Source: an uncultured Lachnospiraceae bacterium
Lineage (GTDB): Bacteria; Bacillota; Clostridia; Lachnospirales; Lachnospiraceae
DNA length: 63,300 bases
Assembly (NCBI GenBank): GCA_900316395.1
Contig: ONCT01000004.1
Span: forward strand, 1-63,300
Reading direction: 5' to 3'
Shown: piece after piece, positions 18,472-26,380 of the stretch
How the letters are laid out: each line of letters starts with the position of its first letter
Position numbering within the stretch: the first letter of the stretch is position 1
Position numbers and translations under genes: made by a program
Notes under the pieces: model-generated
What the model was told of the DNA's origin: nothing
The model's database searches: none
Seen by the model: only the letters and a program-made list of their open reading frames with translations

Positions 18472-18488
18472 ATAACTTTACATAGTAC

Positions 18489-18517
18489 TTGACAGATGCC
18501 GCTTTTGCCTTTACACT
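18489..18517 (+). promoter_or_regulatory. nad operon promoter
   Basis: A perfect TTGACA at 18489-18494, a 17-bp spacer and TACACT at 18512-18517. The predicted start is near 18524, only about 37 nt ahead of the nadB ATG. Confidence 0.75.
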
Positions 18518-18522
18518 AGTGT
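18513..18522. promoter_or_regulatory. Candidate NiaR operator 2 over the -10
   Basis: ACACTAGTGT is a perfect 10-bp palindrome overlapping the -10 hexamer. A repressor bound here would block the promoter. With operator 1 it could allow looping or cooperative binding. Confidence 0.55.
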
Positions 18523-18552
18523 CTAAGTAACCAAAACCTGCGACGTATGAGG
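18521..18552 (+). ncRNA. Truncated hairpin element, copy E
   Basis: TCTAAGTAACCAAAACCTGC then GACGTATGAGG matches the 5' arm and loop edge of copy C, with ten bases (CGATTTTCTG) missing from the loop and no 3' arm. It starts almost exactly at the predicted nad transcription start and ends next to the nadB start codon. Confidence 0.6.
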
Positions 18553-18560
18553 TATAAGTT

Positions 18561-19829
18561 ATGAACGAAAAATGTGATGTAGTAATTGTGGGAACTGGAG
18601 CAGCAGGCCTGTTCTCGGCACTAACATTTCCAGAAGATGTTAATATCCATATGGTTACTAAGACAAAGGTAGATGAATCAGACTCTTACTTGGCACAGGG
18701 GGGAATCTCTGTGCTTCTCGACAAAGAGGACTACGAAGAATACTACAAGGACACCATGAAGGCAGGACACTTCGAGAACAAGAAGAATGCTGTCGAATTA
18801 ATGATTAAGTCTTCTAAGGAAGTTATTGAATTGTTAATTGAGTATGGTGTGGACTTCGAGAAGGATAAGGAAGGTAATCTTGTATTTACCAAGGAGGGCG
18901 CTCATTCCAAGGCCAGAATATTATTCCACGAGGATGAGACTGGTCGCGAGATTACATCTACTTTGCTTAAGAGAGTTAAGGAGAGAGACAATATAACAAT
19001 TCACGAATATACAACAATGATTGATGTCATCGCCAAGGATAATGTATGTGGTGGAATAGTTGTTGTTGATAAGAACCGAGAGCTTGCAGTAATAGAAGCC
19101 AAGGATGTTATATTAGCCTGCGGCGGAATCGGAGGACTGTATAAGAACTCTACGAATTTCCCACATCTTACAGGAGACGCAATTGGTATTGCAATTAAGC
19201 ATAACGTGGATGTTGAGAATCTTGACTATGTGCAGATTCATCCAACCACCCTTTACACCAAGAACCCTGGAAGGCGATTCTTAATATCAGAATCTGTTCG
19301 TGGTGAGGGTGCAGTTCTTCTTGACAAATACGGTAACAGGTTCACAGATGAATTGCAGCCGAGAGATGTAGTTACGGCGGCAATTAGAGAGCAGATGCGT
19401 AAGGATGGAACTGATTATGTCCTAGAGGATATGAGGCCATTAGGTAAGCAGACTATTCTACATCATTTTCCTAATATATACGAAAGGTGCAAGCAGGAGG
19501 GATATGATGTGTTACATGACCCTATTCCTGTTGTGCCAGCCCAGCATTACCACATGGGCGGCGTCAAGGTTGACTTGAATAGTGAGTCATCCATGAAGGG
19601 CTTATATGTTGTGGGAGAAGCAAGCTGTAATGGAGTTCATGGTCGTAACAGACTTGCAAGTAATTCTCTTCTTGAAGCATTAGTATTTGCCAAAAGAGCA
19701 GCAGAAAATGTGACAAAGAGGGAAGACAAAGGCTTAGATAATTACGTCGTTGACTTTGAAGAGTATAAGGACTTAGATGAAGTCTTTGATGATTATAGAA
19801 CTAGTACATTGAAGAAGATTAATAAATAG
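18561..19829 (+). CDS. nadB: L-aspartate oxidase (short form)
   Basis: 422 aa flavoprotein. FAD-binding VIVGTGAAGLFSAL is at the N-terminus, followed by SYLAQGGISV, ILACGGIGGLYKNSTN, QIHPTTLY, SVRGEGAVLLD and a closing HGRNRLASNSLLEALVFA. It oxidises aspartate to iminoaspartate for quinolinate synthesis with NadA. About 100 residues shorter than the E. coli type: the C-terminal helical domain is mostly absent. The start is supported by GAGGTATAAGTT, a modest ribosome site within element E. Confidence 0.93.
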   Translation: MNEKCDVVIVGTGAAGLFSALTFPEDVNIHMVTKTKVDESDSYLAQGGISVLLDKEDYEEYYKDTMKAGHFENKKNAVELMIKSSKEVIELLIEYGVDFEKDKEGNLVFTKEGAHSKARILFHEDETGREITSTLLKRVKERDNITIHEYTTMIDVIAKDNVCGGIVVVDKNRELAVIEAKDVILACGGIGGLYKNSTNFPHLTGDAIGIAIKHNVDVENLDYVQIHPTTLYTKNPGRRFLISESVRGEGAVLLDKYGNRFTDELQPRDVVTAAIREQMRKDGTDYVLEDMRPLGKQTILHHFPNIYERCKQEGYDVLHDPIPVVPAQHYHMGGVKVDLNSESSMKGLYVVGEASCNGVHGRNRLASNSLLEALVFAKRAAENVTKREDKGLDNYVVDFEEYKDLDEVFDDYRTSTLKKINK

Positions 19830-19841
19830 GATGGAGGAATC

Positions 19842-20693
19842 ATGAATAATATCACAATGAAGTTAAATGTAGATAAGTATCTTCTTATGGCATTAGAGGA
19901 AGATATATCAAGCGAAGATGTATCGACTAATGCTGTAATGCCTGAGTATAAGAAGGGCACAGTTGATCTTATCTGTAAAGAGGATGGAATAATTGCAGGT
20001 CTTGATGTGTTCGGAAGGGTGTTCCATTTATTGGACACCTCTACTGAGGTCGATTACAAGGTTAAGGACGGCGACGAGGTTAAGAAGGGACAACTTATGG
20101 CTACGGTAACAGGAGATATAAGAGTGCTGTTATCAGGTGAGAGAGTTGCTCTTAACTATCTGCAGAGAATGAGTGGAATTGCTACTTATACAAGAAGTCT
20201 TGTTAAGCTTCTTGAAGGAAGTAATACCACACTACTTGATACAAGAAAGACTACACCTAATGCAAGAATATTTGAAAAATATGCAGTTAGAGTAGGTGGC
20301 GCTTCTAATCACAGATATAATCTATCAGATGGTGTAATGCTTAAAGACAATCACATTGGAGCGGCAGGAAGCATAACTAAGGCTGTAGCAATGGCTAAGG
20401 AGTATGCACCATTTGTAAGAAAGATTGAAGTAGAGGTTGAGTCTCTAGAGCAGGTTAAAGAAGCAGCCAACGCTGGAGCTGATATCATCATGCTTGATAA
20501 TATGGATGTTGATACAATGAAAGAAGCAATTAAGATAATAGATGGCAGAGCCAAGACAGAATGCTCTGGTAATGTTACTAAGGAGAACATTGCCAAGCTT
20601 ACAGATATTGGCGTTGATTATATATCAAGTGGAGCGCTTACACATTCGGCACCTATATTAGACATTTCACTTAAGGGGTTACATGCACTATGA
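19842..20693 (+). CDS. nadC: Nicotinate-nucleotide pyrophosphorylase (quinolinate PRTase)
   Basis: 283 aa. Motifs: EEDISSEDVST at the N-terminus, LLDTRKTTPNARIFEKYAV, GGASNHRYNLSDGVMLKDNH, and ADIIMLDNMD with SSGALTHSAP near the C-terminus. It converts quinolinate and PRPP to nicotinate mononucleotide. The stop overlaps the niaR start (ATGA). Confidence 0.96.
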   Translation: MNNITMKLNVDKYLLMALEEDISSEDVSTNAVMPEYKKGTVDLICKEDGIIAGLDVFGRVFHLLDTSTEVDYKVKDGDEVKKGQLMATVTGDIRVLLSGERVALNYLQRMSGIATYTRSLVKLLEGSNTTLLDTRKTTPNARIFEKYAVRVGGASNHRYNLSDGVMLKDNHIGAAGSITKAVAMAKEYAPFVRKIEVEVESLEQVKEAANAGADIIMLDNMDVDTMKEAIKIIDGRAKTECSGNVTKENIAKLTDIGVDYISSGALTHSAPILDISLKGLHAL

Positions 20694-21217
20694 CAACTAA
20701 GGAAAGAAGAAAAGAGATACTTAACAAGTTAATAGAGGCAAAGGGTGCAGTTCCGGCTAAGGAGTTGGCTCTTGATTTCGGTGTAAGCCGACAGATTATT
20801 GTGGGTGATATGGCAATTATCCGCGCCCAATATCCTGAGATTATATCCACCAACAGAGGATATGTATATGGAGAGAAAAGCGCATATACACGGGAATTCA
20901 AGGTTAAGCATGGCCCAGATCGTGTTAAGGAAGAATTGACATTGATTGTAGATCATGGCGGAATTATAAGAAATGTTAGCATTAGCCATAGAGCTTATGG
21001 TAGAATAAGTGCCGAGATGAGTATAAGCTCGAGACAGGATGTAACAGAATTTGTAGACAGATTAGTAGACAGTAAATCTACATTACTTGGAAGTGTAACA
21101 AGTGGTTATCACTATCACTTAGTGGAGGCGGCAAGCGAAGAGCGCCTCGATTTGATAGAAGAGAAGCTTGATGAAGCGGGCTTCATTGTACCACTATTAC
21201 CTTGGGAAAAGGAGTAA
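20690..21217 (+). CDS. niaR: NiaR-type NAD-biosynthesis repressor (HTH + 3H domain)
   Basis: 175 aa. An HTH_11 winged helix occupies about 1-60 (LALDFGVSRQIIVGDMAIIR). The 3H domain (about 75-170) has its characteristic histidines in VDHGG, SISHRAYG and SGYHYHLVEA. Family members bind nicotinic acid and repress NAD synthesis and niacin uptake genes. Overlap with nadC by four bases and place inside the operon support autoregulation. Candidate operators lie at 18460 and 18513. Confidence 0.9.
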   Translation: MTTKERRKEILNKLIEAKGAVPAKELALDFGVSRQIIVGDMAIIRAQYPEIISTNRGYVYGEKSAYTREFKVKHGPDRVKEELTLIVDHGGIIRNVSISHRAYGRISAEMSISSRQDVTEFVDRLVDSKSTLLGSVTSGYHYHLVEAASEERLDLIEEKLDEAGFIVPLLPWEKE

Positions 21218-21221
21218 AACT

Positions 21222-22133
21222 ATGACAGTAAAAGAAGTACAAGAAGAAATCATTAGACTTAAGAAGGAAAAGGATGTGTGCATCTTAGCTCACGCTTATC
21301 AGGACCAGGCGATTTTCGAAGTTGCCGACTACATCGGCGACTCTTTTGGTCTCAGCGTCCAAGGTCGCGATGCCGCCAATTCCAACATCATGATGTGTGG
21401 CGTTCGCTTCATGGCAGAGACCTGCAAGGTACTGTCTCCTGAGAAGAAGGTATATCTTCCTAATCCAATAGCAGGCTGCCCTATGGCAGAGCAGATGTCT
21501 GTAGAAGATTTGAGAGAAATGAAGAAAAAGTACCCAGGATATGCTGTTGTATGTTATATTAATACAACGACGGAGCTTAAAACCGAATGTGACTTATGCG
21601 TAACAAGCTCTTCTGCTGTAAGACTTGTTAAGAAGCTTAAGGAGGACAAGGTCTTATTTATACCAGATCCTAATCTTGGTTCATACGTGGCAAAAGAGAT
21701 TCCAGAGAAGGAATTCGCATTTTACAATGGTGGATGTCCTAGACATATTATTATTACTCATGATGATGTACTTGCAGCTAAGAAGGCTCACCCAGGTGCC
21801 CTATTATTAGTACACCCTGAGTGCCGTCTAGAGGTTGTGGCAGAAGCTGACTTTATTGGCGCAACAACTGCTATTATGGATTATGCCAAGGAATCAGATG
21901 CTAAGGAATTCATTATTGGTACAGAGAATAGCATTGTTGAACATCTTCAATTTGATTGTCCTGACAAGATGTTCTATCCACTTTCTGTTAAGCTTTCATG
22001 TATGAATATGCGAGTAACTACTCTATTTGACATTTACAATACATTAAGAGGAGTAGGCGGCGAAGAGATTGTCCTCGATGATAAAATAATTGACAGTGCA
22101 AGAGTATGCATTGACAGAATGATAGAGGGATAG
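21222..22133 (+). CDS. nadA: Quinolinate synthase
   Basis: 303 aa from the ATG at 21222, after AAAGGAG; a longer in-frame start at 21168 lies inside niaR. It condenses iminoaspartate with DHAP using a 4Fe-4S cluster. Visible: ILAHAYQDQAIFEVADYIGD, the cysteine-containing MMCGVRFMAETCK, PNPIAGCPMAEQM, GGCPRHIIITH, HPECRLEV and a C-terminal Cys in FDCPDKMFYP. The stop lies 2 nt before the DltD-like gene, so the Dlt-like cassette is probably in the same transcript. Confidence 0.95.
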   Translation: MTVKEVQEEIIRLKKEKDVCILAHAYQDQAIFEVADYIGDSFGLSVQGRDAANSNIMMCGVRFMAETCKVLSPEKKVYLPNPIAGCPMAEQMSVEDLREMKKKYPGYAVVCYINTTTELKTECDLCVTSSSAVRLVKKLKEDKVLFIPDPNLGSYVAKEIPEKEFAFYNGGCPRHIIITHDDVLAAKKAHPGALLLVHPECRLEVVAEADFIGATTAIMDYAKESDAKEFIIGTENSIVEHLQFDCPDKMFYPLSVKLSCMNMRVTTLFDIYNTLRGVGGEEIVLDDKIIDSARVCIDRMIEG

Positions 22134-22135
22134 TA

Positions 22136-23344
22136 ATGTCAGAAGAAATTAAGGAAAACCTTAAGAACCCTGAAGAGACTAATACTAATGAAGAGTCTAA
22201 TACTAATGAAGAGTCTAATGCTTCAAAGGCAGATGTGAAGCCTAAGAAGTCTAAGGCCAGGAAAGTACTAGGCTACTGCGGATTCATTGTGGGAATAGTG
22301 GCTGTGCTATTCGTAGCTTGTATGTTCCTTAAGATGACAGAGCCAGTTAACGTGGCCAGTCTGCAGGGTATTTACAAAGAAAAGAATACATTAGATGTAG
22401 TAGTAATTGGCGCAAGCGAGGCTTACGCCAATTATTGTGCGCCTTTAGCTTATGAAGAATACGGCTATACATCATATTCTTATGGTGTATCAGGTGTGCC
22501 AGGAAGTCTCTATAAGTCAATGGTTAGAGAGGTTCTCGATAACCAGAATCCGAAGCTCATTGTTATTGAGATGAATGGTCTGTTGCAGCAGGATTATTAT
22601 TATGACCGTCAGGGTAATCTCCATGGATATCTTGACAACATTAATTATGGCGACAACAGAGACGAAGCCATTGAGTATGCAGTTGCCGACAAGGATAAGG
22701 ATGATTTCAAGACCATCAATTTCCTTAATGTGTACCATAATAGCTGGAAGGATTCTGGCAAATGTATAGCAACTCTCTTTACACGAATTGGAATGTTCCT
22801 TGAGCCTAAGTCTAATCTCAAGGGTTATTCCACAAGAGCTAAGATCGCTTCCGCTGATGATCTTGATATCACTAAGAGTAATCATTTTACAGATAAGAGC
22901 AGAATGATATTCGACGATTTAATGACATATTGTAATGAGAGAGGCCTTCAAAATGTGTTATTTGTGCGCTTCCCTCATATGAATAAGGATACTGAGCCTG
23001 AGATTGCCGAGGAATTAACTAATATGGCTAATGCCCATGGATATAAGTTCGTTGATTTTAGCCATTCTAAGGAAGAGGCTGGCATTGTTCCAGTTTATGA
23101 TTACTATAATGATGAGCATTTTAACGCAAGAGGTGCAAGGAAATTCACATCATATTTTGGCAATTATCTTGTTAATAATTACGACCTTAAGGCTAACTAT
23201 TCTGACGAGCTTAAGAAGAGCTGGGAGGATAGTGTAGCCAAAACTGAGGAAATATTGACTAGAGCAGAGCAGGATATTGATAAGAATTTGGGAAGAAATT
23301 ATTATGAATTAAGTGTATACTTACCAAAGTGGTTTAAAGTGTAA
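22136..23344 (+). CDS. DltD-like membrane-anchored SGNH hydrolase-fold protein
   Basis: 402 aa. The acidic cytoplasmic N-terminus has an imperfect repeat (NTNEES, encoded by a duplicated 18-nt unit), then one membrane segment at about 47-67. The extracellular SGNH domain shows block I VVIGASEAY (Ser nucleophile), IVIEMNGLLQ, VLFVRFPH and a closing DEHFNARGARKF with the Asp-x-x-His pair. DltD-like proteins act outside the cell to finish acyl or aminoacyl transfer onto teichoic acid. The neighbours (adenylation enzyme, carrier, MBOAT) support this. The GAGGG ribosome site lies in the nadA end. Confidence 0.75.
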   Translation: MSEEIKENLKNPEETNTNEESNTNEESNASKADVKPKKSKARKVLGYCGFIVGIVAVLFVACMFLKMTEPVNVASLQGIYKEKNTLDVVVIGASEAYANYCAPLAYEEYGYTSYSYGVSGVPGSLYKSMVREVLDNQNPKLIVIEMNGLLQQDYYYDRQGNLHGYLDNINYGDNRDEAIEYAVADKDKDDFKTINFLNVYHNSWKDSGKCIATLFTRIGMFLEPKSNLKGYSTRAKIASADDLDITKSNHFTDKSRMIFDDLMTYCNERGLQNVLFVRFPHMNKDTEPEIAEELTNMANAHGYKFVDFSHSKEEAGIVPVYDYYNDEHFNARGARKFTSYFGNYLVNNYDLKANYSDELKKSWEDSVAKTEEILTRAEQDIDKNLGRNYYELSVYLPKWFKV

Positions 23345-23367
23345 GCTGTTAAGAAAGGACTTATCAG

Positions 23368-24963
23368 ATGGAAAATGTGCTTGAGTGGTTAGAGGCTACG
23401 GCCAACAGACTACCTGACAAAATAGCATTTACAAGTGAAACAGATAGCGGTGAAGATGTTGAGGTTAGCTTTAAGGACGTTAGTAATAAAGCGAAAATCA
23501 TAGCTTCACTTATTATAGAAGACGGTGACAAGACTCCTGTAGGAGTATTCTCCATGAGAAGTGCAACAACTCCAATTCTATTCATGGCATGTGCATATTC
23601 TAACAGAGCCTATGCTCCTATTGATATGGCGCTTCCTAAGGCAAGAATTGGCAAGATTCTTGATAACCTGTCACCTGATGTTATCTTAGTTGACAAGGAA
23701 AGCTTCGAGAGCTTCTCTAAGCTGGCGAAGGAATTATATGCTGACAAGACCTGGAAGGTTGTTGTAGTAGACTTTGGGTGTGACATTATTAGGACATATT
23801 CTGATTCTAATTATGATGCTCCGTCACAGGAAAACAAGATGACTGAGGAATCAATTGCTGAAGATAAGCTGTCTAAAGCAAGAGCTTCTCACAAGGGTGA
23901 GGATGCCTTATATATAATTCATACATCTGGCTCATCAGGCAGACCTAAGGGTGTTGTTACAAGCCACGAATCGCTCATTAATTACATTGACAGCTATGGT
24001 AAGGTTATGGGGATTGAAGAGAGTGACAGATTCGGTAACCAGTCGCCTCTTGATTATATAGCCGCCATTCGTGATATATATCTTCCATTAAAATACGGTG
24101 CTAGTTCATTTATTATTCCTAAGAAATATTTTATGGATCCTAATCAGCTATTTACATATCTTAATGATAAGAAGGTTACTTCAATTGGCTGGAGCGTATC
24201 GGCCCTTACAGTGCCACTTAGCTTGGGAGCCTTTGAAGAAGTAAAGCTTGATACATTAAGGAAGATTTGCTTCTCAGGTTCTGTAATGCCTTGCTCAGCA
24301 CTTAAGGTATGGCAGGAGAATTTGCCAGATGCATTATTCGTCAACCAGTACGGCCCAACAGAAGCAACAGCAAGCTGTACATATTATGTGGTTGATCATA
24401 AGGTAGATGAATCAGAGGTTCTTCCTATTGGAAATGCTTATGATGGATATGATGTGTTCTTGACAGATTTAGAGGATGATAGTAAGGTAATTGCGAACGA
24501 AGATAAAGAAGGTCAGATCTGTGTTGCAGGAATATCTCTTGCAATTGGCTATTACAATGACCCAGACAGAACTAATGACAGCTTCGTTGTAAGAGAGCTT
24601 AGTGATGGCTCTAAGAAGAGAATATATAAGACTGGTGACATCGGCGTAATCCATAATGGATTATTCGAATTCCATGGAAGAATGGACAGACAGATTAAGC
24701 ATATGGGTCACAGAGTCGAGCTTGATGAAGTGGAATGTGCAGCTAATTCTGTAGATAGCGTTACAGAGAGCTGTTGCATATATAAGAAGGAAAAGGAAAG
24801 CTTATTCTTATACTACTCCGGAGATGCAACTAAGAGGGATTTATCCTTAGCACTTCGCGAACTGATACCTGGATTTATGGTTCCTCGTAAGATAATTAAG
24901 CTAGATGAGCTTCCTAAGCTTCCAAATGGTAAGATTGATATTAGAACAGTAGAGGAGATGTAA
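23368..24963 (+). CDS. DltA-like amino acid:carrier protein ligase (adenylation enzyme)
   Basis: 531 aa ANL-family enzyme. Core motifs: A3 HTSGSSGRPKGV (185-196), the amine-binding Asp likely Asp229 in SPLDYIAAIRDIY, A5 VNQYGPTEAT (325-334), A7 KTGDIG, A8 GRMDRQIKHMGHRVELDEVE, and A10 Lys in LPNGKID. It should activate an amino acid and load it on the carrier encoded next. Aligned from memory to Bacillus DltA, the FCGE motif whose Cys is linked to D-Ala selection is FSGS here (Ser303). The substrate may therefore not be D-alanine. Closest relative is DltA; specificity unknown. Confidence 0.85.
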   Translation: MENVLEWLEATANRLPDKIAFTSETDSGEDVEVSFKDVSNKAKIIASLIIEDGDKTPVGVFSMRSATTPILFMACAYSNRAYAPIDMALPKARIGKILDNLSPDVILVDKESFESFSKLAKELYADKTWKVVVVDFGCDIIRTYSDSNYDAPSQENKMTEESIAEDKLSKARASHKGEDALYIIHTSGSSGRPKGVVTSHESLINYIDSYGKVMGIEESDRFGNQSPLDYIAAIRDIYLPLKYGASSFIIPKKYFMDPNQLFTYLNDKKVTSIGWSVSALTVPLSLGAFEEVKLDTLRKICFSGSVMPCSALKVWQENLPDALFVNQYGPTEATASCTYYVVDHKVDESEVLPIGNAYDGYDVFLTDLEDDSKVIANEDKEGQICVAGISLAIGYYNDPDRTNDSFVVRELSDGSKKRIYKTGDIGVIHNGLFEFHGRMDRQIKHMGHRVELDEVECAANSVDSVTESCCIYKKEKESLFLYYSGDATKRDLSLALRELIPGFMVPRKIIKLDELPKLPNGKIDIRTVEEM

Positions 24964-24965
24964 TT

Positions 24966-25202
24966 ATGGAGACTAAAGAAACTATTATTGAGATTCTTGA
25001 AGAGATTAGACCTGACGTTGATTTTGAAAATGAGACATCACTTGTTGATGGCAATGTATTAGAGTCATTCGATATCGTATCACTTGTATCAGAATTATCT
25101 GATGAATTCGATATTACAATTAGACCTAAGGACCTTGTTCCTGCTAATTTCAACTCTGTTGATGCAATGGTTAATTTGGTTAATACTTTACAGGACGAAT
25201 AA
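24966..25202 (+). CDS. Acyl/aminoacyl carrier protein (DltC-like)
   Basis: 78 aa, acidic, four-helix carrier protein. The likely phosphopantetheine site is Ser34 in NVLESFDIVSLV. It lies 2 nt after the adenylation gene and 2 nt before the decarboxylase gene, indicating tight coupling. It should carry the amino acid as a thioester for the membrane acyltransferase. Confidence 0.88.
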   Translation: METKETIIEILEEIRPDVDFENETSLVDGNVLESFDIVSLVSELSDEFDITIRPKDLVPANFNSVDAMVNLVNTLQDE

Positions 25203-25204
25203 TT

Positions 25205-26377
25205 ATGAATACACCTTGTTATGTTTTTGATTTTGACAAATTCGAAGAGAGAGCGGTAGCTATTACAAGCGCACTGCCTAACATTCCCCTTACATATTCC
25301 ATTAAGGCGAATCCGTTTTTGCTAGGCGACCTTCCTGATGAGATTGCTCACGTGGAGGTATGTTCACCAGGAGAGCTAGAGATATGTAAAATGCTTAATA
25401 TCCCTGGCAGCAGAATTATCTATTCTGGTGTTGTTAAGGGCGAAGAGGATGTGCATGAGGCCTTAGAATATGGCGTTGATATTATTACATGCGAGAGCCT
25501 TCGTCATGCTGCCTTAATCCAGGAGGAAAATGTTAAGGTTAAGGCTCTTCTTCGACTCACAAGCGGCAATCAGTTCGGTATGTCTTATGAAGATATAGAA
25601 TATATTATTGAGAATAGAGAAGAGCATTTTAGTAATCTTGATGTGATTGGTCTTCATTTCTATTCTGGAACACAGAAGAATCTTCGTAAGATTAATAAGG
25701 ATTTGGAGAAGATTGACAAGGCCTTATCTTCCCTTAAGTCTAAGACTGGTTTTGAGCCACGACTTATTGAATACGGACCTGGACTTTGCGTAGAATATTT
25801 CCAAGGTGACAATAATGATGTGCTTGAGATGGAACATTTGTCAGAAGCAGCTGAAGTGCTTAAGAAGTTCTCTGACAAGTATCCTCTAGGTGTAGAGATG
25901 GGAAGATTCCTTGCAGCACCAACTGGCTCCTTCTTCACTAAGGTTGTAGATAAGAAGAATAGTATGGATACTGACTATCTTCTTGTTGATGGTGGCATTC
26001 ATCATCTTAATTATTTTGGTCAGAAGATGGCAATGGAGGTTCCTCCAATTAGCACTATTAGTAATGGATATAAATACAGTATCGAAGAGATGGAAGCTCA
26101 CAAGGGTAATGTGAGGAAGAATTCCTTCGAGGCTGATTATTGTATATGTGGAAGCTTGTGTACAGTTGCGGATGTTCTTGTTCGCGAAGCAACACTTCCA
26201 GAGCTTAATGTGGGAGATGTAATATGCTTCGAACGCTGTGGTGCCTACTCTGTAACAGAGGCGCCTGCCCTGTTTTTATCAAGGGAATTACCAAGCATTT
26301 TCACTAAGAGAGGGGATAAATATACCCTGGTTAGAGATGTGGTGAAAGCATCTAAGATTAATGTAAAAGGATTATAG
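25205..26377 (+). CDS. Fold-III PLP-dependent decarboxylase (Orn/Lys/DAP group IV type)
   Basis: 390 aa. The PLP lysine is Lys34 in YSIKANPF; the barrel His is His151 in LHFYSGTQ; the phosphate loop is GPGL (191-194); the ring-N contact is Glu231 in VEMGRF. The C-terminal subunit motif is GSLCTVADVL (Cys319, Asp323; compare CESGD of DAP decarboxylase), and GAY is at 346-348. The fold is shared by alanine racemase and LysA. It is not a standard lysA context. One relative type, BtrK of butirosin synthesis, decarboxylates an amino acid while it is bound to a carrier protein. Being between a carrier and an MBOAT gene makes that reaction a reasonable inference here; a free amino acid substrate is the alternative. 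Confidence 0.85.
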   Translation: MNTPCYVFDFDKFEERAVAITSALPNIPLTYSIKANPFLLGDLPDEIAHVEVCSPGELEICKMLNIPGSRIIYSGVVKGEEDVHEALEYGVDIITCESLRHAALIQEENVKVKALLRLTSGNQFGMSYEDIEYIIENREEHFSNLDVIGLHFYSGTQKNLRKINKDLEKIDKALSSLKSKTGFEPRLIEYGPGLCVEYFQGDNNDVLEMEHLSEAAEVLKKFSDKYPLGVEMGRFLAAPTGSFFTKVVDKKNSMDTDYLLVDGGIHHLNYFGQKMAMEVPPISTISNGYKYSIEEMEAHKGNVRKNSFEADYCICGSLCTVADVLVREATLPELNVGDVICFERCGAYSVTEAPALFLSRELPSIFTKRGDKYTLVRDVVKASKINVKGL

Positions 26378-26380
26378 AAA

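Noticed and set aside
18370..18560. Additional small gene between trpG and nadB
   Set aside because: The stretch is explained by the trp terminator, the nad promoter, two palindromes and element E; no frame with a ribosome site was found.
22517..22885. Minus-strand frame inside the DltD-like gene
   Set aside because: No start signal or domain; it is antisense to a clear SGNH protein.
25205..26377. Plain lysA (diaminopimelate decarboxylase)
   Set aside because: The fold and many motifs agree, but the HFYSGTQ, GPGL and EMGR variants and the place between a carrier protein and an MBOAT gene speak against the normal lysine enzyme.
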